The notes under the pieces were generated by a model. That model searched no databases. It was not told the origin of the DNA and was given only the letters and a program-made list of their open reading frames with translations. A program made the translations under genes and the position numbers. From Acinetobacter radioresistens DSM 6976 = NBRC 102413 = CIP 103788 (lineage in GTDB: Bacteria; Pseudomonadota; Gammaproteobacteria; Pseudomonadales; Moraxellaceae), in contig NZ_AP019740.1 of assembly GCF_006757745.1 (NCBI RefSeq), positions 868,001 through 932,000 of the forward strand: a DNA stretch of 64,000 bases, given 5' to 3'. Shown here piece after piece: positions 33,657 through 43,942 of this stretch; the first letter of the stretch is position 1; each line of letters begins with the position of its first letter.

Positions 33657-34280
33657 TTAGGATTCATCTAAGGAAAATGGTTTTTGAGTTACTTTAATTT
33701 GTAACGACGCTTTAGGTAGCTCAGGTTCATTTTCCTTAACAGGTATGATTTCCGATTTAGCTTCAATTTTTGCATTAGCAGGAGCAGTTTCTCTTTTTTT
33801 AGTTTCCAGATGAGGTGCGGTTTTAGGAATTGTATGAAGATTTTTCACCTCAGCAGCTTTATGTTCAAAAGGTGAAACTCGCGGTGGAGTAGCAGTTGGA
33901 GTAACCGGAGGGGGAGTAAATAGCTTGCTGAGTTCACTCTCTTTAGGCTGTATAAAATCATTATCATTATCATTATCATTATCATTAGCTGAGGCTAGTT
34001 CTTCTTCAGTAGCCTGAATCTGCTCTTGTGTAACTAACAAAGTTGGCGCGGATTCTGCATGGGCAGTATGCGCTGCTAAAGAAGAGTTACTCTGGGTAAA
34101 AGCCTTTTCAGAAGATTCCACTACTGCGGGTGCAGAAGAGTCTCTAAATAAAAAGAGCATGGCTATACCACTGAATAAAATACCTAAAATAAATCCGATC
34201 AGAATATATAGAGCAGGTGATAGAGAATTTTTCTTGGATGGCTGCAAGATTCGTAAGGAGGTCGGTTTCTCTTGAATCAT
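33657..34280 (-). CDS. T6SS-linked single-pass membrane protein of unknown function
   Basis: A 207-residue protein with a short cytoplasmic N-terminus, one membrane segment (LYILIGFILGILFSGIAMLFLF) and a long, Pro/Ala/Glu-rich, probably unstructured periplasmic tail. The tail includes an Asn-Asp dipeptide run coded by an ATTATC hexamer repeat near 33959-33987. It lies between tssL and tagX in the position of one of the Acinetobacter-specific asa genes. It might tether TagX or TssL in the periplasm, as a flexible linker would. Confidence 0.65.
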   Translation of the reverse strand: MIQEKPTSLRILQPSKKNSLSPALYILIGFILGILFSGIAMLFLFRDSSAPAVVESSEKAFTQSNSSLAAHTAHAESAPTLLVTQEQIQATEEELASANDNDNDNDNDFIQPKESELSKLFTPPPVTPTATPPRVSPFEHKAAEVKNLHTIPKTAPHLETKKRETAPANAKIEAKSEIIPVKENEPELPKASLQIKVTQKPFSLDES

Positions 34281-34289
34281 TTTAATCTA

Positions 34290-35099
34290 CTAAGGTAAAT
34301 GGATAGTAATATGAGCTTCTTCTGCAGGTGCTGAAATCACATTCTGATAGGGCAACAAAGCCTGCTGATTTTGTTTGGACAGCATAAAACGTAAACCGGC
34401 AAAGGTTAACAGTGCAAAAAGCAGCAGAAAAAACAGAATCCAGAAAAATGGGAGTTCGCGGTGAATAATATGCCTGATCTGGTCTGGAATAGCCGAGAAA
34501 GGTGAAAAAGCTGCCTTTTTTCCTTTGAGATAATCGATTTCGTCACCCACCCTGGCTACCAGATGATTGAGACTCTCAATGGATTCAATCCGGTATTTAC
34601 CCTGAAACCCCAGTAATAGGCAATAATGAAAAACTTCCAGAGCCGCAAGGCGGTCTTTACCACGTCTGTGCAGTTCTTCCAGTATTTCAAAAAAACGGTA
34701 ACCAGCTAGCTGAGAACCAAATAAGCTCAGCTGTAAGGGGCTAATTAACCATGCATTTTGCAGATTAAAATACGCAGGATCCTGCTGGGTTACAATAGTT
34801 TCATCAATCAGTGCGCAAAAAGCATATTTCGCATCTTGAATGTCATCAGCAGAAAAATGCAGTTTTTTGGCCTGCTGTTCAAAGCGGTTAAGCAGGTCCA
34901 GAATTTTCTGACGGAACTCAGCCGGATCCCCAGGTAAGTATTGATTTCGAATTAGAAATACAATGTAAAAACCGTCATGCATTAAATCAATCAGGTTAAT
35001 AGTCTGGACTTTACTCTGTGGCTGACTGGAACTTGGTATACCTGTGCCAATTTTACCATCATCAAAAAGTGAAGGTGCCCCCATAGGATGTTGTGTCAT
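34290..35099 (-). CDS. tssL: T6SS membrane complex protein TssL (DotU)
   Basis: A 269-residue DotU/IcmH-family protein: a cytoplasmic helical domain with DAKYAFCALIDETIV and the single C-terminal membrane anchor ILFFLLLFALLTFAGLRFML. It has no OmpA-like extension. It pairs with TssM in the trans-envelope complex and contacts TssK of the baseplate. 11 bp after tssK in the operon. Confidence 0.92.
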   Translation of the reverse strand: MTQHPMGAPSLFDDGKIGTGIPSSSQPQSKVQTINLIDLMHDGFYIVFLIRNQYLPGDPAEFRQKILDLLNRFEQQAKKLHFSADDIQDAKYAFCALIDETIVTQQDPAYFNLQNAWLISPLQLSLFGSQLAGYRFFEILEELHRRGKDRLAALEVFHYCLLLGFQGKYRIESIESLNHLVARVGDEIDYLKGKKAAFSPFSAIPDQIRHIIHRELPFFWILFFLLLFALLTFAGLRFMLSKQNQQALLPYQNVISAPAEEAHITIHLP

Positions 35100-35110
35100 A
35101 GCCAGCCTCT

Positions 35111-36475
35111 CTAAGCGTTTACAACAGCAATCAGTTCAATACTGATGTCTTGAAAGCCAGCAGGAACATAAATACAGATTGCTTCAGACTCAATCATGCG
35201 CTGATATAATTCATGATGAGCTTCAATTTCAAAATAACTTACCCCTGAGCGTACTGGAATTGCAGTCGGGACCTGTACAAGATGATGCAGTGGAATAGCC
35301 GGTAAGGCTGCAACCACGCGCTGTTCTACATCAACAGTACTACCTACTTTAAATCGTAAAGGAACAATTTGAATCAACTCATGTGTCTGCATCATGCTGC
35401 TTGATACAGCAATATAGAGTCGTGTGTCACGATTAATTTTGTCTGATTCTAGGCTACCCAGCCAATAAGATGGGCGAATTTCCTTGAGGGCAATACTAAT
35501 GTAACGATTAGAAATAATGGTATCGAGTAAATCTCTTAAAATAACATCGAGCTGCTGGAAACTTTCCTGTAGCTGATGGTGTTTATATTGTGGTAAATGT
35601 TCAACTTCATAAGCAGTAGAAAAAGTCAGCAATGAGCCTGTCAGCCGTAATAATTCAAAAAAGAGCCGCTCAGGATGAACCTGTGGGTTCTGCAATAAGT
35701 GGTTTAATCCTGCATGTGCAGTATTTAGTGCATTTACCAGCCAGAATGAAATAATATCACCCGAACGGAATTCAATGAGTTTCTGCTCGTTTTCACGATT
35801 ATTGTTCTGAATGGTTTTAATCTTGGCTTTAATTATATTTAGAGTTCGTCTTAAATTAGAATTTAAGGTTTCTGAGGCCTCAACCTGTAGAATTGGAGGA
35901 ATAAATTTTCGGTCCAACTCAAATATACCGGAACTTTGTCGTTTTAATTTTCCAACAGGCAAATATAAAAAACCTTCTAATTCTTGATTCGGATGAACAT
36001 GTGTCTCAAGCAGTTTAAATTCTGCACGACGCCGTAACAAAGTAATATCTGCTGGCATAGCGGTAGTAAACAAATCATGTGTTTCTACCAAATAGTCATG
36101 ATAACGGCTGGACTGTGACGCCTGTTCATCTGAAACATTCTTCTTGTTTGCCTGTAAGATAGGTAAAGCCAGATAAATTGTCATCTCTCCACGTAGACTT
36201 AATTCGTCGAGTAGTACAGGAGCAGGTAACAGATCCTGAGCTGGTGCTTGGTAAATCTCGCCATCTTGCCAGATCATTTCAATATTTTCTAAAGCCAGCA
36301 CATGTGTGCTGAGCTGAACTTCATCAAACTGCAATTTTTGTATGCCATACGCAAAAGGAATAGTGGCACGAATCGTATGGTTTAAACGTTGCTCATGATA
36401 AGAGTCCTGTAGCTGGAAATGCTGAGGGCGTAAAAATAGACCCTCGCCCCAAAGAACTTTTTCTGCTTTAAACAT
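35111..36475 (-). CDS. tssK: T6SS baseplate protein TssK
   Basis: A 454-residue VasE/ImpJ-family protein that joins the baseplate to TssL/TssM. The N-terminal VLWGEGLFLRPQHFQLQDSYHE is diagnostic, and the C-terminal PTAIPVRSGVSYFEIE and ICIYVPAGF segments match the family. Full length. Confidence 0.95.
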   Translation of the reverse strand: MFKAEKVLWGEGLFLRPQHFQLQDSYHEQRLNHTIRATIPFAYGIQKLQFDEVQLSTHVLALENIEMIWQDGEIYQAPAQDLLPAPVLLDELSLRGEMTIYLALPILQANKKNVSDEQASQSSRYHDYLVETHDLFTTAMPADITLLRRRAEFKLLETHVHPNQELEGFLYLPVGKLKRQSSGIFELDRKFIPPILQVEASETLNSNLRRTLNIIKAKIKTIQNNNRENEQKLIEFRSGDIISFWLVNALNTAHAGLNHLLQNPQVHPERLFFELLRLTGSLLTFSTAYEVEHLPQYKHHQLQESFQQLDVILRDLLDTIISNRYISIALKEIRPSYWLGSLESDKINRDTRLYIAVSSSMMQTHELIQIVPLRFKVGSTVDVEQRVVAALPAIPLHHLVQVPTAIPVRSGVSYFEIEAHHELYQRMIESEAICIYVPAGFQDISIELIAVVNA

Positions 36476-36490
36476 AATTAATTACCAATC

Positions 36491-37594
36491 TTATTCATAT
36501 TCATTCTTTGGTTGTACACCCAGTATGTCCTTTACCATCTGTAACGGCTGGTCATCTTTAATCACTTGTGCCAGCCACTCATGTAATGGCATCTGGCTCC
36601 ATTTAATTGTTTTTTGCAGCATATAGCTGACAGGACTGTGCGGTTCATTAGCTTGAAAATAATCAGCAATATCCTGTAAAACCCGCATAGCCTGCTCACG
36701 GTTTGCTATGTGAGATTGAATCTGAGGCTGAAAGGCCAGTGAGTTCTGCAACACAGCTGGCTCCTCAGATATAATCATATGAGGAGTCAAGGGGACAGAT
36801 TCAGTGACTGTATCTGGTACAGAATGGGTCATGATGCTACCGAAAGCTTCTGCTTTATAGATTTTTCTTAATGTTGCATGAATATCAGCCAAACTTGAGT
36901 CAATTGCAGCAAAACTTGGAGCATCTAGCCCCATCAAATTATCTAATACCTGTTTGATTATGTTCCATTGCAGTAAAATCTCACTAAAATGCTGATAATT
37001 CTGGTATTGAAAGCTTTTGGAGGTATTAAAAAGTGCCTGTTCGAACTGTTCCAGTTCAGCAGCATGCTCTGTAGAGTAATCTTCATCTACCTGCTTGCGA
37101 CGAATATTCTGATGATATAAAAAATTTTCATAGTCCAGCAGAGTGTAAAATGGTGCAGTATTGACCAGCGGAACTTTTTTAATTAAAGGTATTAACTGGT
37201 TAAGAAGACCCTGTAATAAACCGATACGCTGGTCCAGATCATTATCTTCAATTTCAGGATGTATGGACTGCCAATATTGCTCAAGCATGCGGTGGCTTAA
37301 TTCCAGCCCTTTCGAAATACCTTCGAAACCAAAAAGATACGCCCAAGCTTCATTAATCCAAGTTAATAGACGAATATCCTTACTTTTGCTTTGTAAAAGA
37401 TCACTACATTTATTGGATACAAAGTCCCAGTCTGCTTGCTTGCGTTCGGTAATCCAGTCACCCTGATCCAGCAAAAAGTCATCTTGAGTTTTTGCCTTCT
37501 TGATTTCGTGAAAATCATTAGAAAAGGAAAAATCCTCTCCACAAGATTTATCTTCACTAATGGGCTCAAGAAAATTTGAGATATTGATACTCAT
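36491..37594 (-). CDS. tssA: T6SS cap/priming protein TssA
   Basis: A 367-residue ImpA_N-family protein. The N-terminal domain (ISEDKSCGEDFSFSND; DIRLLTWINEAWAYLFGFEGISKGLELSHRMLEQYW) is conserved. The C-terminal region near SPVSYMLQKTIKWSQMPLHEWLAQVI resembles the short TssA type. TssA primes the baseplate and caps or stabilises the growing tail tube and sheath. It is downstream of clpV by 22 bp. Confidence 0.92.
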   Translation of the reverse strand: MSINISNFLEPISEDKSCGEDFSFSNDFHEIKKAKTQDDFLLDQGDWITERKQADWDFVSNKCSDLLQSKSKDIRLLTWINEAWAYLFGFEGISKGLELSHRMLEQYWQSIHPEIEDNDLDQRIGLLQGLLNQLIPLIKKVPLVNTAPFYTLLDYENFLYHQNIRRKQVDEDYSTEHAAELEQFEQALFNTSKSFQYQNYQHFSEILLQWNIIKQVLDNLMGLDAPSFAAIDSSLADIHATLRKIYKAEAFGSIMTHSVPDTVTESVPLTPHMIISEEPAVLQNSLAFQPQIQSHIANREQAMRVLQDIADYFQANEPHSPVSYMLQKTIKWSQMPLHEWLAQVIKDDQPLQMVKDILGVQPKNEYE

Positions 37595-37616
37595 ATAATA
37601 CGTGACTCTTAATTTT

Positions 37617-40304
37617 TTAAGCTTCTATCTTGGTTTTCTTTACTGTACGTTTCTTTTTTACTTTCTCAATCGGATCAAATCGATAAATAATTTCATCATT
37701 TTCAACATCGATTGTAATTTTTTTAGGAAGTTGATGCTCCGCTAACGCTATTAATAAATGGGTAGCCAGAGCCGGTAATATGCTAGAATTCAAAATGTTA
37801 TCTACATTACGCGCTCCACTATCGACTTCGGTGCACCGGCTAAGCAGTAACTCAATCAGATCATTTGAATATTGCACCACAGTTGCATACTGTTTCTCGA
37901 TGCGGGCAGTAACTTTATTCAGCTTGTGTTCAATGATCTGAACCAGTAAATCATCATGCAGTGGGAAATAGGGCACGATGCGCATACGTCCAATAAATGC
38001 AGGCTTAAACTGTTTATACAGGCTTGGTTTTAAATATTCGACCAGCTCTTCGGTACTTGGCCATTGCTGGACTTCCTGACTCAGACAGGCCTGCATAATG
38101 GCACTAGATCCTATATTTGAAGTCAGTAAAATAATAGTATTTTTAAAATCGATTACACGGCCTTCACCATCTTCTAGTGTGCCTTTGTCGAAGACCTGAT
38201 AAAACAATTCCTGCACATCACTATGCGCTTTTTCAATTTCATCAAGTAGGATCACACTATAAGGATTACGACGCACTGCTTCAGTTAGAACTCCACCCTG
38301 ACCATATCCGACATATCCCGGAGGAGCACCTTTGAGAGAAGAGACGGTGTGGGCTTCTTGATATTCTGACATATTAATAGTAATTAGATGCTGTTCACCA
38401 CCATAGAGTTCGTGAGCAAGAGCTAAGGCAGTTTCAGTTTTTCCTACACCACTTGGACCGATAAGCAGAAATACACCCTGAGGTTTATTGGGATCTTCAA
38501 GTTTAGCTTTTGAAGTTTTAATTCCTTGTACCAGCTGCTCAAGTGCACAACTTTGCCCCATAACACGCTGCGCAAGTTTGTTTTCTAAGGTCAAAATCTG
38601 CTTGATTTCGTCATTGATCATATTGCCAACTGGTATACCGGTCCAGTCAGAAATAATTTCATTAATTATCTGGGCGTTAACACGTTCAAAGACCAGAGGC
38701 TGTTGTCCCTGCAATGCGTTTAAATCTGCACGTAATCTGGTAATCTCATTTTGAACAGCAGCCTGTTCATCAGTATCCTGTTGTTTAAGCCTTTGAATAT
38801 TTTTGACCAGTTTCAGCTCTGCTTGCCACTGGTCTTCTGTCTCCTGAATTTCCTGTTGCAGTCTTACCAAACACTGTTCAAGCTCATCTAGGCGTTCACG
38901 GTGTATAGGGATCTGGCGATGTTCATTTTGCAGAATCTGTTGTTCCAGTGTCAAATTGTGCAGTTGAGCCTTTAGCTGATCTAGTTTCACTGGCTGAGCA
39001 TTATGTGTAAGAGCCACCCGTGCCGCAGCAGTATCTAGCACACTAATAGCTTTATCAGGGAGCTGCCGACCACTAATATAACGATGAGATGCCTGTACCG
39101 CAGTAATAATTGCCTGATCATCAATTTGCAGGTTAAAGTGAGCCTGCATAACGGGAATCATGGCGCGCAGCATATCAATTGCTACTTCTTCACTGGGCTC
39201 TTCTACCTTTACGACCTGAAAACGGCGGCTTAGTGCTGCGTCCTTTTCAAAATACTGTTTATATTCGGCCCAGGTCGTAGCTGCAATTGTACGTAACTCT
39301 CCTCGGGCTAAAGCCGGTTTTAAGAGGTTCGCTGCATCATTTTGCCCAGCTTGGCCACCTGCACCGATAAGGGTATGTGCTTCATCAATAAATAAAATAA
39401 TAGGATGGGGTGAGGCTCGTACTTCCTGAATAACCTGTTTTAACCGGTTTTCAAATTCTCCCTTAACACTTGCTCCTGCTTGCAATAACCCCATATCAAG
39501 AACATGAAGCTGTACATTACGTAGCGCCTCTGGAACCAGTCCTTGAGAAATTTTTAGTGCCAGACCTTCCACTACAGCAGTTTTTCCAACTCCCGGTTCA
39601 CCAGTTAGAATGGGATTATTCTGGCGACGACGCAATAGGATATCCAGCATTAAACGGATTTCATGTTCACGCCCAATCACAGGATCAATTTTACCGGTCT
39701 CGGCTTTTACAGACAGATTAATAGTGTACTGATCGAGTGCTGGCGTTTTAATAGCAGGTGATATAGAGGGTATGGTCTCTTGTTGAGTATGGAGATGGTT
39801 CTGCTCTGTAGAGCAAGACCGCTCAACTTTATGTTCTGTACTTAATGTACATACTTCCAGAAATTTGTGTTTCATACTGTCGATTGGCAGTAAATCAAAC
39901 AGACTTGAAGCTCGAGTTGCAATCTGATAAAGATCAGGCGCCGTTAATAGAGCTACCAGTAAGTGTCCACTACGAATAACTGGAATTTGGTCAGCTGAAG
40001 CGATTAACCATGCCTGTTCAAATAATCGGATAATTGACTTGGCAAAAATAGGAGTACGAGTATTTCCTTTCGGTAAAGAACAAATAGTTTCCTTTAAATC
40101 ATTGATTAGATTATCATTAGAAATGTTATATTTTTCTAATAATAACTGTATATCATTGGGCACTTCCTGATTTAATAATTCTATAAATAAATGTTCAATT
40201 TCAATTTCATAGTTCTGTAACTTAATACAAAAATTTGCTGATTTTTCTAAGGCTGTACGGGCAGGAAAAGATAATTTTGTAATTAGAATTTTTAAATTAC
40301 TCAT
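37617..40304 (-). CDS. clpV: T6SS sheath-disassembly ATPase ClpV (TssH)
   Basis: An 895-residue Clp/Hsp100 AAA+ protein. It has an N-terminal double-helix domain that reads the sheath, a first ATPase with Walker A GEPGVGKT near residue 235, a middle coiled-coil domain (about 410-530), and a second ATPase with GPSGVGKTETALAL near 614 and LLDEIEKAH. The absence of the ClpB-specific ends and the T6SS context make it ClpV, which recycles contracted TssB/TssC. It starts the leftward arm. Confidence 0.95.
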   Translation of the reverse strand: MSNLKILITKLSFPARTALEKSANFCIKLQNYEIEIEHLFIELLNQEVPNDIQLLLEKYNISNDNLINDLKETICSLPKGNTRTPIFAKSIIRLFEQAWLIASADQIPVIRSGHLLVALLTAPDLYQIATRASSLFDLLPIDSMKHKFLEVCTLSTEHKVERSCSTEQNHLHTQQETIPSISPAIKTPALDQYTINLSVKAETGKIDPVIGREHEIRLMLDILLRRRQNNPILTGEPGVGKTAVVEGLALKISQGLVPEALRNVQLHVLDMGLLQAGASVKGEFENRLKQVIQEVRASPHPIILFIDEAHTLIGAGGQAGQNDAANLLKPALARGELRTIAATTWAEYKQYFEKDAALSRRFQVVKVEEPSEEVAIDMLRAMIPVMQAHFNLQIDDQAIITAVQASHRYISGRQLPDKAISVLDTAAARVALTHNAQPVKLDQLKAQLHNLTLEQQILQNEHRQIPIHRERLDELEQCLVRLQQEIQETEDQWQAELKLVKNIQRLKQQDTDEQAAVQNEITRLRADLNALQGQQPLVFERVNAQIINEIISDWTGIPVGNMINDEIKQILTLENKLAQRVMGQSCALEQLVQGIKTSKAKLEDPNKPQGVFLLIGPSGVGKTETALALAHELYGGEQHLITINMSEYQEAHTVSSLKGAPPGYVGYGQGGVLTEAVRRNPYSVILLDEIEKAHSDVQELFYQVFDKGTLEDGEGRVIDFKNTIILLTSNIGSSAIMQACLSQEVQQWPSTEELVEYLKPSLYKQFKPAFIGRMRIVPYFPLHDDLLVQIIEHKLNKVTARIEKQYATVVQYSNDLIELLLSRCTEVDSGARNVDNILNSSILPALATHLLIALAEHQLPKKITIDVENDEIIYRFDPIEKVKKKRTVKKTKIEA

Positions 40305-40672
40305 TTATAACTCGCAAATTTTTTGAATATCAAAATCTAGAAAATAATATTAATTTGATATTCTTTTAATATTTTAAATGGATAAAATTATATATTTCAA
40401 TAACTTGTATGCCATGACTGAATTCTCTTATTATTCTACAATAAAAATGTGAAGTTTGTGTAAAAAAATATACATGTATATTACATAAAATAGCTTGTGG
40501 GCAGTTTTCTAGAGGAAATATGGAGATTGTTTAATAAACGTAACTCAACTTGACATTAATCGTAGTTTTTTTGTTAAATTCGGCAAATCTATTTTGTTAA
40601 TGTATAAAGATTGATAGATAAGTATTTTTTAAAAATAATTTTTAGCCTATCAATTAAAAACTTAAATAAAAA
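40305..40672. promoter_or_regulatory. Divergent T6SS promoter region
   Basis: A 368-bp AT-rich gap separates clpV (minus) from asaA (plus), so promoters for both arms must lie here. I see many possible TATAAT-like hexamers but none clearly better than background, and no obvious operator. No gene is visible. Confidence 0.55.
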
Positions 40673-41371
40673 ATGAGGCATGTTTTGAAGAAAGGTATTT
40701 TAATAGCGCTCCTATTTACAGGTATAAATTTACCAAGTGGAATTAATCTGGCTTATGCAGCAGATAATGTGAACTCCATCAAATTAAAAAGCAAATGTGT
40801 TAAGCAGAATCCACTGGCTGCAGGGCAAACAGATCCTGAGTTATTATCAATTTATCAACAAGTTTGTGATAAAAATAATGCTGCGCGTAAAAATGACCTG
40901 CTTGTTCAGGCTGCCTTGCGTATGTACGAGTTGAATCAGCCCGTAAATGCACTAGCGCTTGCACAACAACTCAAACAGCAAAATGTTCGAGGTGCAGGTT
41001 TAACAGATGTTACCTTTCTTGCAGGAATAGGAATTGCCAAACAGGCCTTACAGGATATGCGTACTAATGAAATGCGGTTCTTGAGTAATGACTTGACTTA
41101 CCCACCTGCCAAAGAGTTAAGTGATACGATCCGTATGGCTATGCCCGTACCTGAGACGATAAATACCAAAGCTATTACTGATGAGACGATAAAAACTCGC
41201 GAAGCGCGTTCAGTAGTAAAGTCAACCAAACGTACCACCACAGCAAAGCCTTCCCGTAATAGCAACATTCGTACAGCGCCGGTGAAAGCCCGCCAAAGTA
41301 CAGCAACTAAACAGCCAAATTCAGCAAGTATAAGTAAAACTGGCACGAATCCATTTGAATCACTTAAATAA
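40673..41371 (+). CDS. asaA: Periplasmic T6SS-associated protein, AsaA-like
   Basis: A 232-residue exported protein: MRHVLKKGILIALLFTGINL with following AYA-ADN is a signal peptide. The mature part has a helical domain and a C-terminal basic, Thr/Ser-rich tail (KSTKRTTTAKPSRNSN) ending in TGTNPFESLK. The gene directly upstream of tssB in Acinetobacter encodes AsaA, a periplasmic protein reported to bind TssM and help T6SS assembly. The symbol rests on this position and features. Confidence 0.72.
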   Translation: MRHVLKKGILIALLFTGINLPSGINLAYAADNVNSIKLKSKCVKQNPLAAGQTDPELLSIYQQVCDKNNAARKNDLLVQAALRMYELNQPVNALALAQQLKQQNVRGAGLTDVTFLAGIGIAKQALQDMRTNEMRFLSNDLTYPPAKELSDTIRMAMPVPETINTKAITDETIKTREARSVVKSTKRTTTAKPSRNSNIRTAPVKARQSTATKQPNSASISKTGTNPFESLK

Positions 41372-41391
41372 ATTATTCGGAATACAACATT

Positions 41392-41895
41392 ATGGCGAAA
41401 AGAGAAAGCGTACAGAAAAAGCTTCAGCGGATTCGTCCACCACGTGTTCAGCTCACTTACGACGTTGAAATTGGTGATGGTAAAGAAGCCAAAGAATTAC
41501 CTTTTGTAGTTGGAGTAGTAGGGGATTTTTCTGCTGCTTCTGAACTGGAAAAGACTAAATTAAAAGATAAGAAATTCATTAATGTTGATCTGGATAACAT
41601 TGATGAAGTCATGGAGTCACTTGCTCCACGTGCTGCTTTTCAGGTAAATAACACTCTGACTGAGGAGGGCGGCCGCATGTCTGTAGAATTGATATTTAAG
41701 TCTATGAAGGATTTTCGGCCGGAGCAGGTGGCTCAGCAGGTAGGACCTTTGCGCAAACTTGTGGAAGCGCGTGAACGTTTGACAGATTTGCGTAACAAGA
41801 TATCCAATAGTGAAAAGCTTGAAGACTTACTGGATGAAGTACTTAAAAGTACTGACCAGATACGTAAACTGAGCGCGGAGGCTGAACATGAATAA
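41392..41895 (+). CDS. tssB: T6SS sheath small subunit TssB
   Basis: A 167-residue VipA/ImpB-family protein: ESVQKKLQRIRPPRVQLTYDVEIGD and LPFVVGVVGDFSA at the N-terminus, with the C-terminal helix DLLDEVLKSTDQIRKL that packs with TssC. It overlaps tssC by 8 bp, so the two subunits are translated together. Confidence 0.97.
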   Translation: MAKRESVQKKLQRIRPPRVQLTYDVEIGDGKEAKELPFVVGVVGDFSAASELEKTKLKDKKFINVDLDNIDEVMESLAPRAAFQVNNTLTEEGGRMSVELIFKSMKDFRPEQVAQQVGPLRKLVEARERLTDLRNKISNSEKLEDLLDEVLKSTDQIRKLSAEAEHE

Positions 41896-43369
41896 TACTC
41901 AGGCAGCTACTGCATTTGCTCTGGAAAATGAACCGGTCAATCTGCTGGACTCTATTGTTGAACAAAGCCGCATTGCGCGAAATGAAGAAGAACATGACCG
42001 TGCTAAAAGCCTGATTGGCGAGCTGGCAAAAGAAGTAATGGCAGGAACCATTACAGTATCTGAAAATATGACGCTTTCAATTGACAAGCGTATTGCAGAA
42101 ATTGATGCACTGATTTCCGGCCAGCTTAGCCAGATCATGCACAATGAACAATTTCAGAAGATCGAGTCGACTTGGCGCGGGTTATATTATTTTTGCCAAG
42201 AAACACCTTCTAATCCGATGATCAAAATCCGGATGCTGAATACTACTAAGAAGGAACTGGTAAAAGATTTTCAGGGTGCAACTGATTTTGACCAGAGCAC
42301 ATTGTTTAAAAAGATTTATGAAGAGGAATATGGCTCCTTCGGTGGTGCTCCATATGCAGCCCTGATCGGTGATTTTGAATTTGACCGTACTCCTTCAGAC
42401 ATGTATCTGCTTGAGCAGATCTCTCATATCGCTGCTGCAGCACATGCACCTTTTATTTCCGCAGCCAGTCCAAGTATTCTGGGTCTTGAGTCATTTACTG
42501 ATATTGACCGTCCAAGAGATGTCTCCAAAATTTTTGAAACTGCTGAATATGTACAATGGCGTTCCTTTCGGGATAGTGAAGATGCGCGCTATGTTGCTCT
42601 AACTATGCCACGCGTATTGGGACGTTTGCCTTATCATCCTAAAGAGGGTACTGCAACAGAGGGTTTTAATTTCGCTGAGGAAGTATCTGGTCAGCATCAT
42701 GACGAATATTTATGGATGAATGCAGCCTATGCATTCGGTACGCGTCTGACAAATGCTTTTGATTTATATGGCTGGTGTGCAGCAATTCGCGGTGTAGAAG
42801 GCGGTGGCCTGGTAGAAGGACTGCCTGTGCACACTTTTAAGACCCCAGATGGCGAAGTGTTACTCAAGTGCCCAACAGAAATAGCCATTACTGACCGACG
42901 TGAAAAAGAGTTAAGCGACCTTGGTTTTATCCCGCTGGTTCACTGCAAAAATACAGATTATGCAGCTTTCTTTGGTGCCCAGTCAGCTCAGAAACCAAAA
43001 AAATATGACAACGATACAGCTAATGCAAATTCTGCACTGTCTAGCCAGATCCAATACATCATGGCCGTATCACGTATTGCTCACTATCTAAAAGCAATGA
43101 TGCGTGACAAGGTCGGCAGCTTTGCTTCAGCAGGTAATGTAGAGGCATTTCTAAATGAATGGCTATCGCAGTACGTATTACTTGATGATGGTGCATCACA
43201 AGAAGCCAAGGCACAGTATCCGCTTCGTGAAGCATCAGTAAAAGTTGTAGAAGATCCGGCGCAACCGGGACACTACAAGTCGGTGGTCTTTTTAAGACCG
43301 CATTTCCAGCTGGATGAGTTGTCTGTTTCTTTGCGACTCGTGACTGAATTACCCCAGTCTTCCAACTAA
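41888..43369 (+). CDS. tssC: T6SS sheath large subunit TssC
   Basis: A 493-residue VipB/ImpC-family protein with the hallmark FQKIESTWRGLYYF, YGSFGGAPYAALIGDFEF, GLESFTDI and RVLGRLPYHP segments, and the C-terminal LRPHFQLDELSVSLRLV. It forms the contractile sheath with TssB around the Hcp tube. Confidence 0.97.
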   Translation: MNNTQAATAFALENEPVNLLDSIVEQSRIARNEEEHDRAKSLIGELAKEVMAGTITVSENMTLSIDKRIAEIDALISGQLSQIMHNEQFQKIESTWRGLYYFCQETPSNPMIKIRMLNTTKKELVKDFQGATDFDQSTLFKKIYEEEYGSFGGAPYAALIGDFEFDRTPSDMYLLEQISHIAAAAHAPFISAASPSILGLESFTDIDRPRDVSKIFETAEYVQWRSFRDSEDARYVALTMPRVLGRLPYHPKEGTATEGFNFAEEVSGQHHDEYLWMNAAYAFGTRLTNAFDLYGWCAAIRGVEGGGLVEGLPVHTFKTPDGEVLLKCPTEIAITDRREKELSDLGFIPLVHCKNTDYAAFFGAQSAQKPKKYDNDTANANSALSSQIQYIMAVSRIAHYLKAMMRDKVGSFASAGNVEAFLNEWLSQYVLLDDGASQEAKAQYPLREASVKVVEDPAQPGHYKSVVFLRPHFQLDELSVSLRLVTELPQSSN

Positions 43370-43419
43370 AAAGAACCTAACCACATAATAACTTTAAATT
43401 AAAAGAGGAAGTTTATTAA

Positions 43420-43923
43420 ATGAAAGATATTTATATCGAATTTAGAGGTAAATATAAAGTAGATGGTGAGTCACGTGACAGTGAGCATAAGGGATGGCTT
43501 GAGGTTAACTCTTGGTCTCATAATATTCGTCAGCCTAAATCTGCAACTTCAAGTAGTGTAGGGGGGCATACGGCTGAACGTGTTGAGCATTCAGACATGA
43601 TATTTGTAAAAGATCTGGATGCAACCAGCCCTAAATTATGGGAAGCATGTTCTGCGGGCTATACCTTTGATGAAGTACAGATTGACTTTTATCGGGCCAA
43701 TGGCGATAAACGTATTAAATATCTGCAAATCAAGTTAAAGCATGTACTTGTTTCAAGCGTAACACCCACTGTAAATGAAGAGGGTGTGCCAACAGAAGCG
43801 TTTGGTCTGAAATATGCCGCTGTTGAGTGGACTTATAACCAACAGGATATTAATGGTACAGCAAAAGGCGCAGTTACTAAGAAATGGTCACTTTCTAATA
43901 ATACAGCATCTTACGCTGCATAA
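43420..43923 (+). CDS. hcp: T6SS tube protein Hcp (TssD)
   Basis: A 167-residue Hcp protein (IYIEFRGKYKVDGESRDSEHKGWLEVNSWSHNI; AVEWTYN near the end). Hexamers stack as the inner tube and are secreted. AGAGGAAG lies before the start. A strong hairpin follows the gene, which may let hcp mRNA end separately and be made in excess. Confidence 0.97.
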   Translation: MKDIYIEFRGKYKVDGESRDSEHKGWLEVNSWSHNIRQPKSATSSSVGGHTAERVEHSDMIFVKDLDATSPKLWEACSAGYTFDEVQIDFYRANGDKRIKYLQIKLKHVLVSSVTPTVNEEGVPTEAFGLKYAAVEWTYNQQDINGTAKGAVTKKWSLSNNTASYAA

Positions 43924-43942
43924 TAGTCAAGTGATTACCCTG

